Below, in pieces: positions 50,801 through 63,180 of a stretch of DNA of 64,000 nucleotides. The notes under the pieces are model-generated. The model had not been told where the DNA came from, searched no databases, and saw only the letters and a list, made by a program, of their open reading frames with translations. Every line of letters begins with the position of its first letter. Within the stretch, counting starts at the first letter, position 1. Position numbers and translations under genes: made by a program. The stretch lies in the NCBI RefSeq assembly GCF_020382885.2, contig NC_058495.1, positions 20,876,127 through 20,940,126 of the forward strand. Reading direction: 5' to 3'. Origin of the DNA: Scatophagus argus (lineage: Eukaryota; Chordata; Actinopteri; Scatophagidae).

Positions 50801-53800
50801 CAATGTTTAAAGGTCAAAAGAAAAGCACGAAAAGTTAAGAAACAGAGCATGCCACCACTTACTGCAGCAGAGGCCATGCGAGAAGATGAAGAGGTGGTAG
50901 AGATACATACATCTCCATCAGATGTTGGTGGAGCATCATCCATATCCATGCTATGTGAGTCATGTCTGTTGCCCAGTTTGGACTGACCAGAATGGGCCCT
51001 TGAACTGGGAGACTGTACCTGCAGGACACAACAATATACGCTGTAGCAATTAAATGCAAGTCAGTTTAATTACAAACCACACGTTTGCCTATGCTTGGTG
51101 TTTAGTCAAAGAGAAGTAGTATTTACCTCGGGAGCATCTGGCTTCCTCCACTCGGATATCTCTTTGGAAAGCAGCTCTTCGGCACTTAGTCTCACCAGTC
51201 TGAAGGGGCTAACCTCACCACCCACCACCCTGTAGAACAAGCCCTGAGACAAACATACAGGAACACACAATATTTTAACATCACAGCACGAGGAACATCA
51301 AGTAAAATCAGAAAACAAAAGCTTATCAGAGGTAGACATCACTTTTTACACACAAACTCTGTAAACCAAAATGTGAATTTGACTAAAAATGTGACTTGTA
51401 TGTTTGTTGACTCACTTTGTTTTTAGGATCTTTCAGGTTGAACATGAGGGACCTGTACTTGTTCTTGTATTTGCTGTCAGTGTTAAGGCAGAGGTTGAAC
51501 ATTTCTTTTTCAATGGCAACTGCCAGCCTTCCCACCTCACTCTCAGTCATTTTCAGATCATCACTGTCGCTCACCCTGGCGATAATAAACACAACAAATA
51601 TTTGAGCTTTTTTGTTTAACCAAAAATTCACTGCAAGTATTTTAGAAACAACCCAAGTACTCTGGGCTAGGCTTTGTGAGACTCTCACCTCTTATAGAGA
51701 ATATCTGTCAGAGAGCGGCGGATGTTTTGCCTCATCTGGTTGTTGGGTGGAGGCGGCAGTGCAGGCGACACAGTGTGTGCTGAAGCAGCTGCATGTGCAG
51801 TTCTGGAGGAGGAGTGGCTGGAGGGAGCAGAAGAAACTGGAGATGATGGGACTCTGGAGGAGGAGTGACTATCAGATGTAGTATCCCTCTGTTGTGGCTG
51901 CTTCTTGGGGATAGTAAAGTTGGACTTGGTGACTCTCAGTGCCCCTGTGACGTGGATCGGTCCTGGAGGGAAGGAAGGTGGGGGGTGGACGGCCGAAGGG
52001 CTTGGCTTCTTGGACTTTGCTGCAGTTTTACTCTGGGGCTTCACAGGTTTTTTTGACGCCTTTGAGCTGGTATTCCGAAGAGAATGCTTCTTGTCCTTTG
52101 GGGAGACCTTGGCTGCTTTAGTGGTCGGAGCCTTCTTGTTTGCTTTGAGTGGTGTCACAGACGCTGGGGAAGGCTTCTCAGGAGCTTTCTCTGGCTCAGG
52201 TTCCTTCTCTTTCTGCTCCTTCTCACTCTTCTTCTCTTCTTTTGGGGGTGCTGGAAACCAAGAACAAGATCAAACATTTTAAAATAGGTGGTCATTTACA
52301 GCATCAACAGATGTGTAGCACTGTAACACTGTATACAATCATGACTTTGGGTCTGTAAATTAGAGACTACAATGCTATGACTGAAGAGGCACAACACTGG
52401 TTAAGATGACAGCTGGAAACAAAAATTTATCAGAAAAAGTGAAACTGAACACTTTTAGTAAAGCCCTCCCACTCTGTCAATCCAAAAATATTATTCAAAA
52501 ATTAATTCACACAATAATCTGCATATACAGGCTGAACACAGTAAACAATCTGAAATAAACACAAAAGTTGACAGCTGGGCAGTTAAAAAGCCCCTCTTTA
52601 TTTGTGGCAGCGAATGGCAGATACATTGTGCTCCTAATCCAGGTCCATTTGAGAAAGGATGTTTCCCAAACATTATTTGGTGCAATTATCTTTGAGAAGA
52701 GCATAAAGTACTACACAGGAGAAAGGGAACTGATGCACTTGACTCATGAAAATTTTGTTAATTCACATTCAGCAATTGCTGGAAAGACTACAACTACCAG
52801 GGTTCCTCATTTGAATGTGAGAGAGCAGCAGGATCAACTAGTTATTCAATGGCTAAAATGTTCAGCCCACTTGTTTCACTGCCTACTAAAACAAATGCTC
52901 CATAGTACTGCATGCATGGAATATATGGATCTTAATAAAAGGAAATGACTGAGGTTAATGAAGTACATAAATTACTCATTCCATAACTGTAAATTTCAAC
53001 AAACATTCATACCAGCTCAGCAACAAACATGATCACCAGCTGAGCTCTGACCTCAGAAGTACCTTGACCCAAGTCTCATTAATGGTTCTATCAGTTAAAT
53101 AAATTATGCATTTACACGTCAATAAATTTCCTAAAGACTATTCCCTTAAAAATATATCATCAGCCAGTTTGCCCTAAGATTTATATGGCATATATACACA
53201 TTTGTCAAATCTCTCTTCAAACTCTCATCTGCAGATGTGAGCAAATCATCTACTGTCAAATTTGCATGTTAAAGCTAGAAGCATCAACCCCATCTGAACA
53301 CACAAACTGTACAACCCCTAAAAATGTCTAAACCACAATATTGTGCAGAGCAACAGTAGAGACCAAAAGCAACCAAACTCAACAATCTTCTGATAAGAGT
53401 GTCACACCAATCACGATATCACCGCAAACTAACGTGCCATAATATCCTCCTCCTGTTCATCACAGAACATTCATCATAATGATCTACTGAAAGGAGAAGC
53501 TGCATTTACTTAGGATTAACACAATTTCATCATTCTGGTGCCTCCAATGACCTCTTATAAAGAATAAACTGAAATGTCCACATTTCATTGCGACAATCAT
53601 CCCCCTCTATATATTTATATATCATCAGGTGTGTGTGTGAAAAACTGTTGAATGAGATCTCCAGCTTTCATCTTCAGTCACAGCCATTCAGAACTTCACT
53701 GCTGTATCTCCAGGTGATCCGGTCTCGAGCAGAGCCGCTTCCTTCTCCGGCTGTTCACCATCTGTGGTCTCATGACTGTCGTGTCTCCAGTGTGTGCAGA

Positions 53801-56800
53801 TTTATCAGATGTATATGCTTGTTTAAGTTGAACTGGGCAGGATATCCTACAGCAAGCCAACACTGCTCACATAATCAATCAAGGCATCCTAAAATCTGTT
53901 ATATCACCTTTTATTTTCAAGCCAGTTTCTCACTCAGTAGTGAGACATCATATTCAATATGAATCAAAACTTTGATAGAAGTCAACCTGTTACGCACAAA
54001 AGTAATGGCAGGCAAAGCAAACACAAGGTTAAGCTTAACAGCTGATATAATAAACTCAATATGAGCATTAGCTTAATCAGTCCTCATTTACACGAGGGAA
54101 TTCTGAGACACCTACCTGCTGGAGAAAGGGAGGGACAGGGAGGAGGCACCTTTTTTTTTTCTTTTTTTTTTTTAATGGGTCCACCAAGCTGAAGTGATAA
54201 ACCCACAAGCGGAGACTTGAGCAGATTGAAATCACACATACACACACGCACACAAATTCATTCATCACATCCATGCAACTTCGTAAAGCATCATGATATT
54301 GGAGAGAGCTCTGGATTTAGATTGTTGTCCCCTCTTATCTTTACCACATTCCTTTATAAGTTTTCATCTGCCCTGTATCAAACCTGTGAGGGATTCAAAA
54401 GGGGTACTCCGGTAGTTTAGTATTGCACTTCCAAAATGTTGAGGGACTGAGGTGTTCTAACTTACAGTCCACAGCACAGACTCCCACCTCTCCCGCCTAC
54501 GTTGGCCATAAAAAAATATAATTTGTTACACATTCCCTGTCAGGTCAAGTGTACACCTTTCAAACTCATGCTTTCAGTGTGTAACACACGCTCTCTGTTA
54601 AGAATTTAAAGTCCCTGGTGGCATTATCAGAGTTTGCAAAGCTCTTCCAGAGACACAGGAGAAATTATACGACAGTGTTCACAGCTCCCCGACTCAACTG
54701 TCACTTTACTAATAAAGTCATCTTGAGTGCAATTTTAGGAGTGCCCCTTTCAAAATACATATGTTCTGCATTACTGAATACTTACCCCAAAGCACTTACC
54801 TTCTCCACAGCTGCCAACATTTCATTGAGTAACAAAACCTTACATTATCAAATATCAAATCACTTTGCAGATCATTTAGAATCCGAGTTCATCTCCAGAG
54901 CACTCGTGTCCTTCACCAAACGTACGGAACATTTCTAAATTACCGTATGTTAGCATGACAGGAGACACACTTATAAGAAAAGTGACAACGTGGTTTCAAC
55001 GACAACCAGAGACCTTCAAAGAGATACATACACTTTTTGTTTAACACTGTTGGTGATATGGGTGTAGTCTTTTCTGGTGTTACTGCAATGTAATTATGGT
55101 CGCTGGACCAGGACGCAGTGGCCGGTGGGGGTGGGTGTTCCACAGCGTGCTCATCTTCGTCGTCCTCATCTGGATCAGGACTGTGATCTTCCTCGCTGTC
55201 CGACTCCTCCTGGGTATTCTTTTGCGCCTTCTTCCCACCGCCGATGCTCCTCTGGGTGGACAGGAACAAACACACATTCAAGAGTTTTAGTGACAGCACT
55301 TGGCGAACACTGTTTAACATTCCAGTCAAAGTAAAGAAGTGTCTGACTTTAGTTCTGTTGCTTTTTATAGCCAGATTCCATTCTTCAAAAGCCTCAAAAT
55401 ATCTGCTCTTGGTTAAAATTTTTAACTCTTACAAGTGGTCTGCCTGCTGATCGTTCCTGACCTCTGTACACAGTGTAGTCGGGACAATTCAGAAAAAATG
55501 AACAGCATTTCTGCATACACAAGGCTCCTATCTGACAGTATTTGACAGTTCTCTACATGTAGCATCCAAGCCTGTGCAAACCTTGATGTATTTCTGTGAA
55601 AATGTACACACTGTATTGAATATTTTTAGCCAGGTATATTTCAATGGTCTAGTCTAGTGAGAAATAAAGCTAACATTGCCAGGCTTTCTTCAAGCAACAC
55701 TTCCTCAAGTTTAAACCCTGTGACAATCATTTCGAACATGACTTGAAATGATGGAAGATCAGAAAGCACATAGGGTAAGATATACTGCCTTAGTTTACCC
55801 ACTCCGTCAGCCTGTGAATGTTCAGTCTCACACACATCCATTTGAGTAATGAGACCACAGGATTTCTTTTCATCCATCAATGAATGCTCATGAAATATCC
55901 AGGGTTTGCAAATCATATTAAATCACACTTTTAATGGCAACATATGAGAAGCGGAGTATTTAACTAACGAGTAAGACCGCTGACTCCTGTGAGGAATTTC
56001 CACTGCTGAAGAAGCAAAATTAGGGTAATATTAGGCTAATAAGAGAAACGGTACATAAACATATTAAAACAGACCAAACGAGACCAGAAAGGGTAATAAA
56101 AGTAAAACCAATAATACTGCCCAGGCTGTTTTTCTACTCTGTACAGTCACTAATAAAAAAAACACTTGACATAAATATTAATGATAGCAGATATTAGAAA
56201 TGGAGATACTGTGACTGCATGAAAAGGGCTAAACCATATAATGATTGTGAACAAAATGCTGTGTAGGTTAAGTATTAAGTGCCATATTCATTCATAGATA
56301 TTAAATAAAAAAAGGCTTATCACCTAACAATGCACTGGGGAAATGATTCACTTATACAACCCATCCCTTCTAGAAAATAATTTTCACTCATTATGGATTG
56401 ATGATTCCATTGTTCTTAACTGGTCAGCAGACAGGCCACTTGCTCATTGTGATCAGATCCATTGAATGTGGTCTGCTCCACTGGTTACAAAGCACATTAT
56501 CAACATCATCTGACCTGTTAAATGAGAGTCAGTTTCATATTACGAAATGGCTTACGTTGATAATCAACTAAACTTGCGAAAGGCACTTAAACGTCTTGAC
56601 ATGTTGACATCAGGAAGTAGGAGCTGCCAGTTACCTTTTGTTATGCAAGTGCACTTCCAATTAGTATTATAGAGCAACAGAAAAGCCTTTTATACCATTA
56701 CCAGTCAGGCCAAGATTTGACTTTCTTGGAATATTATTAGTGCAGAGACATTGCCAAGAAGAAACTCAAAATGGCAAATATGTTTTTTGAAATCTTAAAT

Positions 56801-59800
56801 ATGACTGTAACAACACTTGAATGTATTAATATAAAGTACTGACTCTTGTATACAGATGAATCTGGATTTTATGTGGTGCTTATCAATGGTGAAAATTTTT
56901 TTTTTTATCCAGGTCACACTAATGCAGCTATTTATGCATGTAAATTTAAAAAAAAAACAAAAAAACAACAACAGTCTTTCAGACAGAGTAGAAAAGCATT
57001 TGTCTGCAAATGTCAACATCAGACTTAAGGGGTCAATGGCCAACAATGCAAACAATCAGCCAAACATTCAGGAAACAATTCAAGGAAATAGGCAACAGTT
57101 TCTCAATTGTTACAAAGACACATCTCATCTCTTCAATACTGTAACACAGACCGGCACCTCGAAGGAGGGGCTTTCCACTGATATTACTAATATTGTAACT
57201 TCCGAGAACATTAAGTTACTATTATCTATATTAAGATCATCTACATGCACAGACATTTTTAAAAGGACAGGAAAAGGGCATCATTTCAAGTGGTCCAAGT
57301 TACCTTTGGTGTAGACTTGGTTTTCTGAGCCTTGGCCTTGTCCTTCTGCTTGGGCTCTTTGACGTCAGTGATGGATTTCATGGCCGCAGCGGCGTGTCTC
57401 AGGATACAGTCATTGCCACAGTACACTGAGTCTGGCTGGGCGTTATTCTCACAGCCAGGCCCGATACACTTGGGAAGAGAAGACTCCCCCTCGGTGGCGT
57501 TCTCCTCTTGCACCTCCGCTGCTGGCGTCGTCTTCACCTCCACGTTTGACGCCACCTTCTGTTCCGTGTCTGGTTGAGCTTTCTGCTCTGCCACGAGTGC
57601 TGCCTTCTTTTCTGTGAGTGGTGCTGGTTTCTGGCCTGCTTTGGGTTCAGGTGGCTGCTGTACAGCCTGCTACAAGTCAGTACACAATAAAATTAGTAGC
57701 TAATGACAAGCAATGCCATCTTGCTTAGTGTTCTTATAATATCAGCTTCCTTAATGTACACCTGATTGATAGCAACTGTGTTTTGTAGAATGGTTTTCAA
57801 TTTCAATTTCTTTGCTTGTCCACATTGAGATTTCTGATCTTGAGGTAGTGTCCTCTACTTTTTATTCCTAATTGACATTTTCTAAAAGCAGGAACACCAC
57901 CCATGTAGGTCCAAAAGACAGTAAGTTAGGAGTCATGAAACACAGCAATCTAATCACAGATATGGAAATTAATTGTCAGCTACATTTCACCCACACATTT
58001 GAGGCCTTTAATGGTAAAAACTGTTCATAGCACTAATTAGTTAACCAAGCCATAAGAGTAACTTTAAAACATTACATTAACAGCCCAAAGAAGTACTGGA
58101 TGACAGAGCGATGACTCAGACAATGATTTAATACGTGGACTATTAAACAACAAGCCATAAAGTTTAGATAATTTGTAACCTACCGGCTGAAAGATCTTTA
58201 TCTTCTTTTTCCCAGTTGGATTAGTAGCTTTCTCTATCCTGCCTTTGATACCCAGGTCCTCTGTTCCTTTCTCTTCAGTTCCACCACATGTGGTGGATAG
58301 AGGTGGTGCTCCAGGGTGAACAGCTGCCTGAGTGGGGTCAATTCCACTAACGTAAGTTTTCTCAGCAGTAGCAGCAGAAACAGCGAGAGCAGAACTAGGA
58401 GGAGCACCGTCAACTTTGGGCTTCCCAGTTTCTGTGGTTGCAGAGAGGACAGACGTGGCAGGTCTGACCACCTGGTTCTTCTTAGCGGTGCAGTTGGGGC
58501 AGATGTAGTCTTCCCCATTTCTCTCCATCAAGCGCCCACGGGCCTCAGTGATACCCACACAGTCTCCATGGAACCACTCCTCACAGCGGTCACAGCAGAT
58601 CATGAACCTAGTGAGCACAAAACACTTACAGTGCCTTCCTTCTTTGAGGTAATGCTGAACAAGAACTAATACAATGAGTACAACATGAAATCAGGTAGCT
58701 GCTGGCCTGACAAGAAGGGGAAGACAAATGGTAATATGTTCATTATAATGTACTTTTTTTTTCATTTTTAAAACACTAAGTGCATTAACCAGACATTGCA
58801 GTCAAATGTGATCATGGTAATACCAATAATGGGCAAAACCAATAGACAACAATATACCTTTTGTTGTGTTTCTGACGACAGATGCAGTAAAGTGCATTGG
58901 GGTCATAACCTCCATCGTCTGACTCAACGGATGATGAAGACGAAGACATTGAAGAGTCATTCTCATCATCCTCATCCTCATCTTCATCATTCTCGTCATC
59001 ATTGTCCTCTTGTGTCTGGGCCTTGCGTGTCTTTCCAGAAGCCTGGGTAGCTTTGGGCTTGGCATCCCTCTTGCCAGTAAAGGTACACTTGTTGGCAGGA
59101 GCTTTGACAGGGGTAGTGTTCTTACTAGCTGCCTTCTTTTTATTGACGTAAGTTCTTATTGGTCCACGTTTTACCAACATTGCCACAGACTTGTCTGCGC
59201 TGTCCTTGTCAGTCTCTCTGTCACTCTCCTCCATTTCCACACTGTCGATCTTATCGCCATGTTCGTTCTGCTGCTCAACAACCTCGATCTTCTCAGAGCC
59301 CGGCTCCGGCTGAGGTTGTACTGTTTTAGTGTTCTCTACATCGTCAGGATTGGGATAACTCATTTCATCTTTTTTTTCTGGTAACTGGTCCTTACTGGCA
59401 GTACTACCATCCTCATTGTCAGAGCTTCCCTCATCTTTGACTGTAACTCTACCACCTCCTCTGCTCTGTCTTCCACCTTGAGTTTTCCGTTGTGTCTGCT
59501 TCCTTGTGCCGCTTCTTGTCTTCCTCTCTGGAGACTCTGCCTTGTCCTCTACAGCCTTGGGGTCAGCGTTACCGTCAAAGCTGGCCTCTGAGGCAGTCTC
59601 TGCATCAGTCGGGGTTTGAGAAGGAGGGTCTCCACTTTCCAGACTGGCAGGGGCGCTCTTTCTTGACCCCCTTTTGGCGGTCAAGAGAAATTCCTCTAGT
59701 TTGTCAGTACGCTTAGACTGTCTGCCACTACGACGTACAGGACAGCGGTTTTCAGAGCTCTCAGTTGCTGCCTCCACTGGCATCTCTCTCTTTGCAACTG

Positions 59801-60298
59801 TGGACTTTCGGAAACCCCAAGTCTTCTTTACTTCACTGTTGGCCTTGGAAGGGTTATCCGTCTCCTCTAGTGTCTCTTTGACCACATTCTCGCTTTCAAT
59901 TTGAAACTGTTCCTTCTGCTCGCTATCCCCTTCACCAAGGCCTGTGAACAGACAAACAGCTGTGGGCATGGAATTATGGCACGTAATCAGCGCAACATAC
60001 AACACAGCCACGAAACTAGTAACTGTTTTGTGATCAAGTGTACGTATGAATCAAATGAATTTGAAAATGATTGTCCGGCTCAGACATGACCCTTACTTAC
60101 CCTTTTCACCCATATTTAAAATCATTCAAAGATCACTGAATCTGATACCATCATTGTTATTACTGCAATGTCCCCCACCCCTTTATTATAAGGGAAAAGA
60201 AGCTCATCCAAGGTACCTTGAGAGCAGTTATCCATACGGTCCTGGCTCTGCTCTGGCTCAGGAGCAAGAGAGAGCTCAGGGCTCGCATCCTTCTCCAT
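44336..60298 (-). CDS. dido1: Death inducer-obliterator 1, long (DIDO3-like) form (15 coding exons, 2601 aa)
   Basis: Nuclear chromatin reader and transcription/splicing-associated regulator. Coding exons in transcript order: 60217-60298, 58858-59941, 58184-58607, 57304-57669, 55032-55251, 51689-52250, 51416-51575, 51127-51243, 50863-51018, 50405-50552, 49783-50299, 49356-49503, 49154-49243, 48862-49057, 44336-47871. All junctions are GT-AG and phases join to one 7,806-base frame ending TAG. Start is MEKDASPELS at 60298. Domains: acidic/basic N-terminus; PHD finger 377-431; Cys/His cluster 598-622; TFIIS central domain about 893-1000; SPOC about 1296-1423; long last exon with DRPYDPEEEYDP, a Pro-rich block, and an Arg-Asp/Arg-Glu tail. 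Human DIDO3 is about 2,240 aa with the same order, so this copy is somewhat longer. No frameshift or broken junction is seen. Shorter isoforms, known in mammals, may exist; I cannot place their ends. Confidence 0.93.
44575..44655 (-). repeat. Hexanucleotide repeat inside dido1 coding sequence
   Basis: On the plus strand, units of CGGTCT and CGGTCA alternate for about 75 bases; on the coding strand they read as Arg-Asp codon pairs. It is a coding short tandem repeat within the RD tail. Its length could vary between individuals in steps of two residues without a frameshift. Confidence 0.85.
48862..49503 (-). other. dido1: dido1 exons encoding the SPOC domain
   Basis: Three exons (49356-49503, 49154-49243, 48862-49057). 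Near-identical family signatures are visible: IWKGLINMQSVAKFVTKAY, DTIHIGGRI, VWDYVGKLK, ELCLIRFHPATEEEEVAY, RFGVVANNNR and KDLYLIPL. SPOC domains of the PHF3/DIDO/SPEN group bind phosphoserine, in PHF3 on the polymerase II C-terminal domain; that activity here is inferred. Confidence 0.9.
51127..52250 (-). other. dido1: dido1 exons encoding Lys/Ser/Pro linker and TFIIS central domain
   Basis: Three exons (51689-52250, 51416-51575, 51127-51243). The first begins with a Lys/Glu-rich and Ser-rich linker and ends in MRQNIRRSLTDILYKR. The second gives EVGRLAVAIEKEMFNLCL and YKNKYRSLMFNLKDPKN. The third gives GLFYRVVGGEVSPFRLVRL and LLSKEISEW. Together they make a complete TFIIS central domain, the part that contacts RNA polymerase II in TFIIS and the PHF3/DIDO family. 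Confidence 0.88.
52251..55031 (-). other. Large dido1 intron without recognised content
   Basis: This 2.8-kb intron separates the acidic exon from the linker/TFIIS exons. It has an AT-rich body, a T-tract (54151-54173) and a short CA repeat (54237-54253). Open frames of 60-126 codons on the plus strand look random. Confidence 0.7.
55252..57303 (-). other. Large dido1 intron without recognised content
   Basis: A 2.05-kb intron between the Cys/His-cluster exon and the acidic exon (residues RSIGGGKKAQK onward). AT-rich with A/T tracts near 56895 and 56950. No coding or RNA gene is recognised. Confidence 0.7.
57304..57669 (-). other. dido1: dido1 exon with extra Cys/His cluster
   Basis: A 122-codon exon (residues 531-652). 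It holds CIGPGCENNAQ and VYCGNDCILRH, giving Cys598, Cys603, Cys614, Cys618 and His622, a plausible small zinc-binding module that is also present in mammalian DIDO1. The acceptor is TAGCAG, so either 57669 or 57666 can be the first exon base (one Gln more or less). Confidence 0.8.
58184..59941 (-). other. dido1: dido1 exons encoding the N-terminal region and PHD finger
   Basis: Exon 58858-59941 carries a charged, disordered stretch (Lys/Arg clusters, an Asp/Glu run, then a Ser run) and the first half of the PHD finger; exon 58184-58607 carries the rest. The junction AAAAG|GTATAT to CTAG|GTTCATG falls inside the finger. Zinc ligands fit C4HC3: Cys380, Cys382, Cys394, Cys397, His402, Cys405, Cys425, Cys428, with Trp400 for the methyl-lysine pocket. 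The DIDO PHD is known to bind H3K4me3; conservation of these residues implies the same here. Confidence 0.9.
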
Positions 60299-60335
60299 AG
60301 ATGATGGAGATGATCACTACTTTGAAACTGAATGT
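60217..60335 (-). other. dido1: dido1 exon with start codon and short 5'UTR
   Basis: An acceptor (CTTCTGTAG) places the exon start at 60335; 37 untranslated bases precede ATGGAGAAGG at 60298. The donor CTCTCAAG|GTACC ends the exon at 60217. The encoded MEKDASPELSLAPEPEQ is short and acidic, as in other DIDO1 proteins. Confidence 0.7.
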
Positions 60336-62949
60336 CTACAGAAGAACACAAGAGACCAGCTATAAGTCATTCTTTTCAGGTATAATATAACAAATACTTG
60401 GGGGTATCTGTTTTTTTATATTAATGTAATAAGTCTTAAACTATTATATTATTGTTCCAAAATCCTGTAACAAATAAATACTTACATTTATTTGTATCAT
60501 ATAGTACTAATTCAAGAAACCACTTTTAAATAAAGCTCCATTGAGAGTGTGTAATGACATCACCTTCTCACATGATACAAAACCATCAACAAGGAGCTAA
60601 TCAACTTCATTGTGGCTGCTACAAAAGCTGAGAGATGCAACACTGAGAGGAACACAAACACATGCTTGAACACATCAGAGGCCATCAGTATCAGCACTGA
60701 AGTGTATGATGTCCTGATCAGTCAAATGCTCCGTCTAAGCCTCAAGGCAACAACAAGCCTTGCCTCACTTCGCCCAGCTTCACTTTTTGAAATCACAATA
60801 GTCTGTAATATTTCTGTATATCAGGTTTGTATGTCAGTCAGGTTTGAAATAAATATTTAGATGCTTAGCTTTAATCAGTCTATTTGAATTGTGTCCCCGA
60901 AATTTTTGAATCTGTGCATTCGATTGAGGTTTTTAGGATTTAAAGCAGTACTTTCCATGAGAAAACAGCAAATCCTGAATTTAGTATTTCTGCTGCTCAT
61001 GGATACTGCCTGCATCAAGTCCAGTGTTTACTTGCATCATCACATGCATACCCTCTACAACTTAATGCTGCATAATACTAAAAATCACAATATTTGCAGA
61101 ACTTCACCATTTAAATCTTTCATTAAACGTACGTACATTTTTCATGCATTAATGTTTACTTTTTGAATAATTTGGAATAAAATTTGAGTGAAGCAAACGG
61201 GATGAAAATCAGAAAACTGTGATTAACCAGTCAATTTCAGGCATTCCAAAACTAAATTTACTGTAGCCCAACACCATATTGAAATTATACAGGTTGATTG
61301 TGATTGGCAAATTCTTTCTGTTATGTTTTTATGCAAATAAAATGAAGGAAACTATACTTCATTTAAGACTATTCAGGACCAAACTTGACATTTGTTAAGA
61401 GTACATAAATGAAAAAAGCCAGTGTCTGTACCTGCAGTTCAGTAGTGATGGATAACAGAGTACTTCTTTAACAAAACAAAGACTTTACAGCAGTAGTCAT
61501 CGGTCTTGTACAAAGATAAAGGATCTGCCAGAGAGGGGAAAACACAAGTTAGGGTCAAAGTACTCTGCACTTCACATAAAGGCTAACAAGCAACAACTGT
61601 GAGGATTTATTTAGATAAGAAAACAACAACATTGCACGTTATGTCATCAACACAAAATAACATAAAATTGTTACTTAATGCTTTAAGTATGCCCCTCTGA
61701 TGACTTTGCAATGTTATTCAACGTAACCGCAAATAGACAAAAAACAAAACAACAACTTTGAGGGGGCAACTGCTTGCTGTGAAAAACACATGAGAAAACA
61801 GTAAGAAACCATTCGGGAATAAATTAAATAATTTCATGGCCAAACACATATGGACAAAACGACGTCATAAATGAATCCACGACAATTAGATGCGCTTTTA
61901 AATGGAGGCATTGGTGAGCCTTGTTCCTGCACCGCCAACACTGGACAAAATCCGACTGAAGACTGCAAGTTAAACGGGATTTCTCCAACGGTGTGCCTGT
62001 GGTCACGACATCGTGCCACGTGAACGAGGGGGGAAACCGTTGCCATGACAGGTGGGAGAGGCCCGGGACAAAGACCAAATTTAACCCTTTTGGCGTACAA
62101 TTAAGTGACACATTCAGACACGGCGATGGATTCAACTTTGACATTTAACAGTTAAGCGATTTGAGACGTTAATAGTGACACTAAGTCTGCAGTAAACGTA
62201 CTGAGCTCCAGTGGTTGCTGTTCGATATTGAAAGAGGGGAAACTGCACGGGGCCTTTGTGCCGCGATACTATTCGTAAATCACAATCACAACCATGCATC
62301 GCTATCACATGTATATTGGCAAACGTGGTCCATACATAACGTTATATATATTAAAAAAGTTGGGTTTAACCGAGAAATTAAGACAACAAATACACTCTAA
62401 CGTTAGCGTCACCTTCTGCACAACCGACAGCAGTAATGGCCGCAACGCCAACATTCTCCCAAACCGCTAACGTTATGCTAATCAACTACCAAACGTTACC
62501 GTTAGCTAATGTAAACCTCGGCGCTACAAATAGTGTCGAGTTATTGGGAAGAGCACACTTGGCAAATCACTGTAACGTTACTCGCGTATCTGAATGTGTC
62601 TTATTTTTCAGTTTCGTTATAGTCTCGTTTTACGACGAGAACCGAACGCTGCGCAACGTGCACTTGCAGTTAGCAAGACTGGCTAGCCCTATTAGCCACC
62701 ACGAGCACGGGCAACTCAGCTTTTGACGCTAGCTGTTAGTTAAGCATTTAAGTAATCCAACACCTAACCACATAACCACCAGGAAACGTACCATAAGAGA
62801 AAATCACCGTGTAGCAATATCCACATCAAAGTTACGTTAATAAATGTGAATGGAATGATCCGAATAAAATGTAATAGAGTCGTTTGTCTGTACAGATTAG
62901 CGTTACAGCTAACGTTGGGCGCATCATATTCAATATTACCGCGAAAACC
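60336..62949 (-). other. dido1 upstream introns / 5' region
   Basis: Apart from the candidate untranslated exon at 61432-61524, nothing is recognised. 60.4-61.4 kb is AT-rich; 62.1-62.8 kb is richer in CpG and contains repeated AACGTTA words, consistent with promoter-proximal DNA. Confidence 0.5.
61432..61524 (-). other. Candidate non-coding 5'UTR exon of dido1
   Basis: On the minus strand a good acceptor (TCTCTGGCAG) and donor (CTGCAG|GTACAG) bound a 93-base segment with no long frame. It holds a ten-codon upstream ORF (ATGACTACTGCTG... ending TAA). It is a candidate only; there is no transcript evidence. Confidence 0.4.
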
Positions 62950-63180
62950 TGGAGTGAGAGAAAACTGAGCGTGCCACAAAATGTTAACACTACACTAACG
63001 TTACTAAGGTATTGAACTGTTACATTCCACCCACCTACACACTAGAAATACCGATGAAATGCCCTTGCTCTTCAATCCTCCATTTTCCATTCCCGCTGGA
63101 GCTAAGTGACTGCGGCAGATGGCTGACGCTTGACAGAATACCAATGTATTTACAGCGCCCCTATTGGCCGGGAGGAAAAG
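62950..63180 (-). promoter_or_regulatory. Candidate dido1 promoter and first exon
   Basis: Reading on the minus strand, an inverted CCAAT box (CCGGCCAATAG, 63161-63171) is followed 50-80 bases later by a relatively CpG-containing segment and a donor-like TAG|GTGGGT at 63035. A spliced first exon of roughly 63035-63110 would fit. No TATA box is seen. The upstream 62.2-62.8 kb is also CpG-richer than the rest of the window. Confidence 0.4.
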
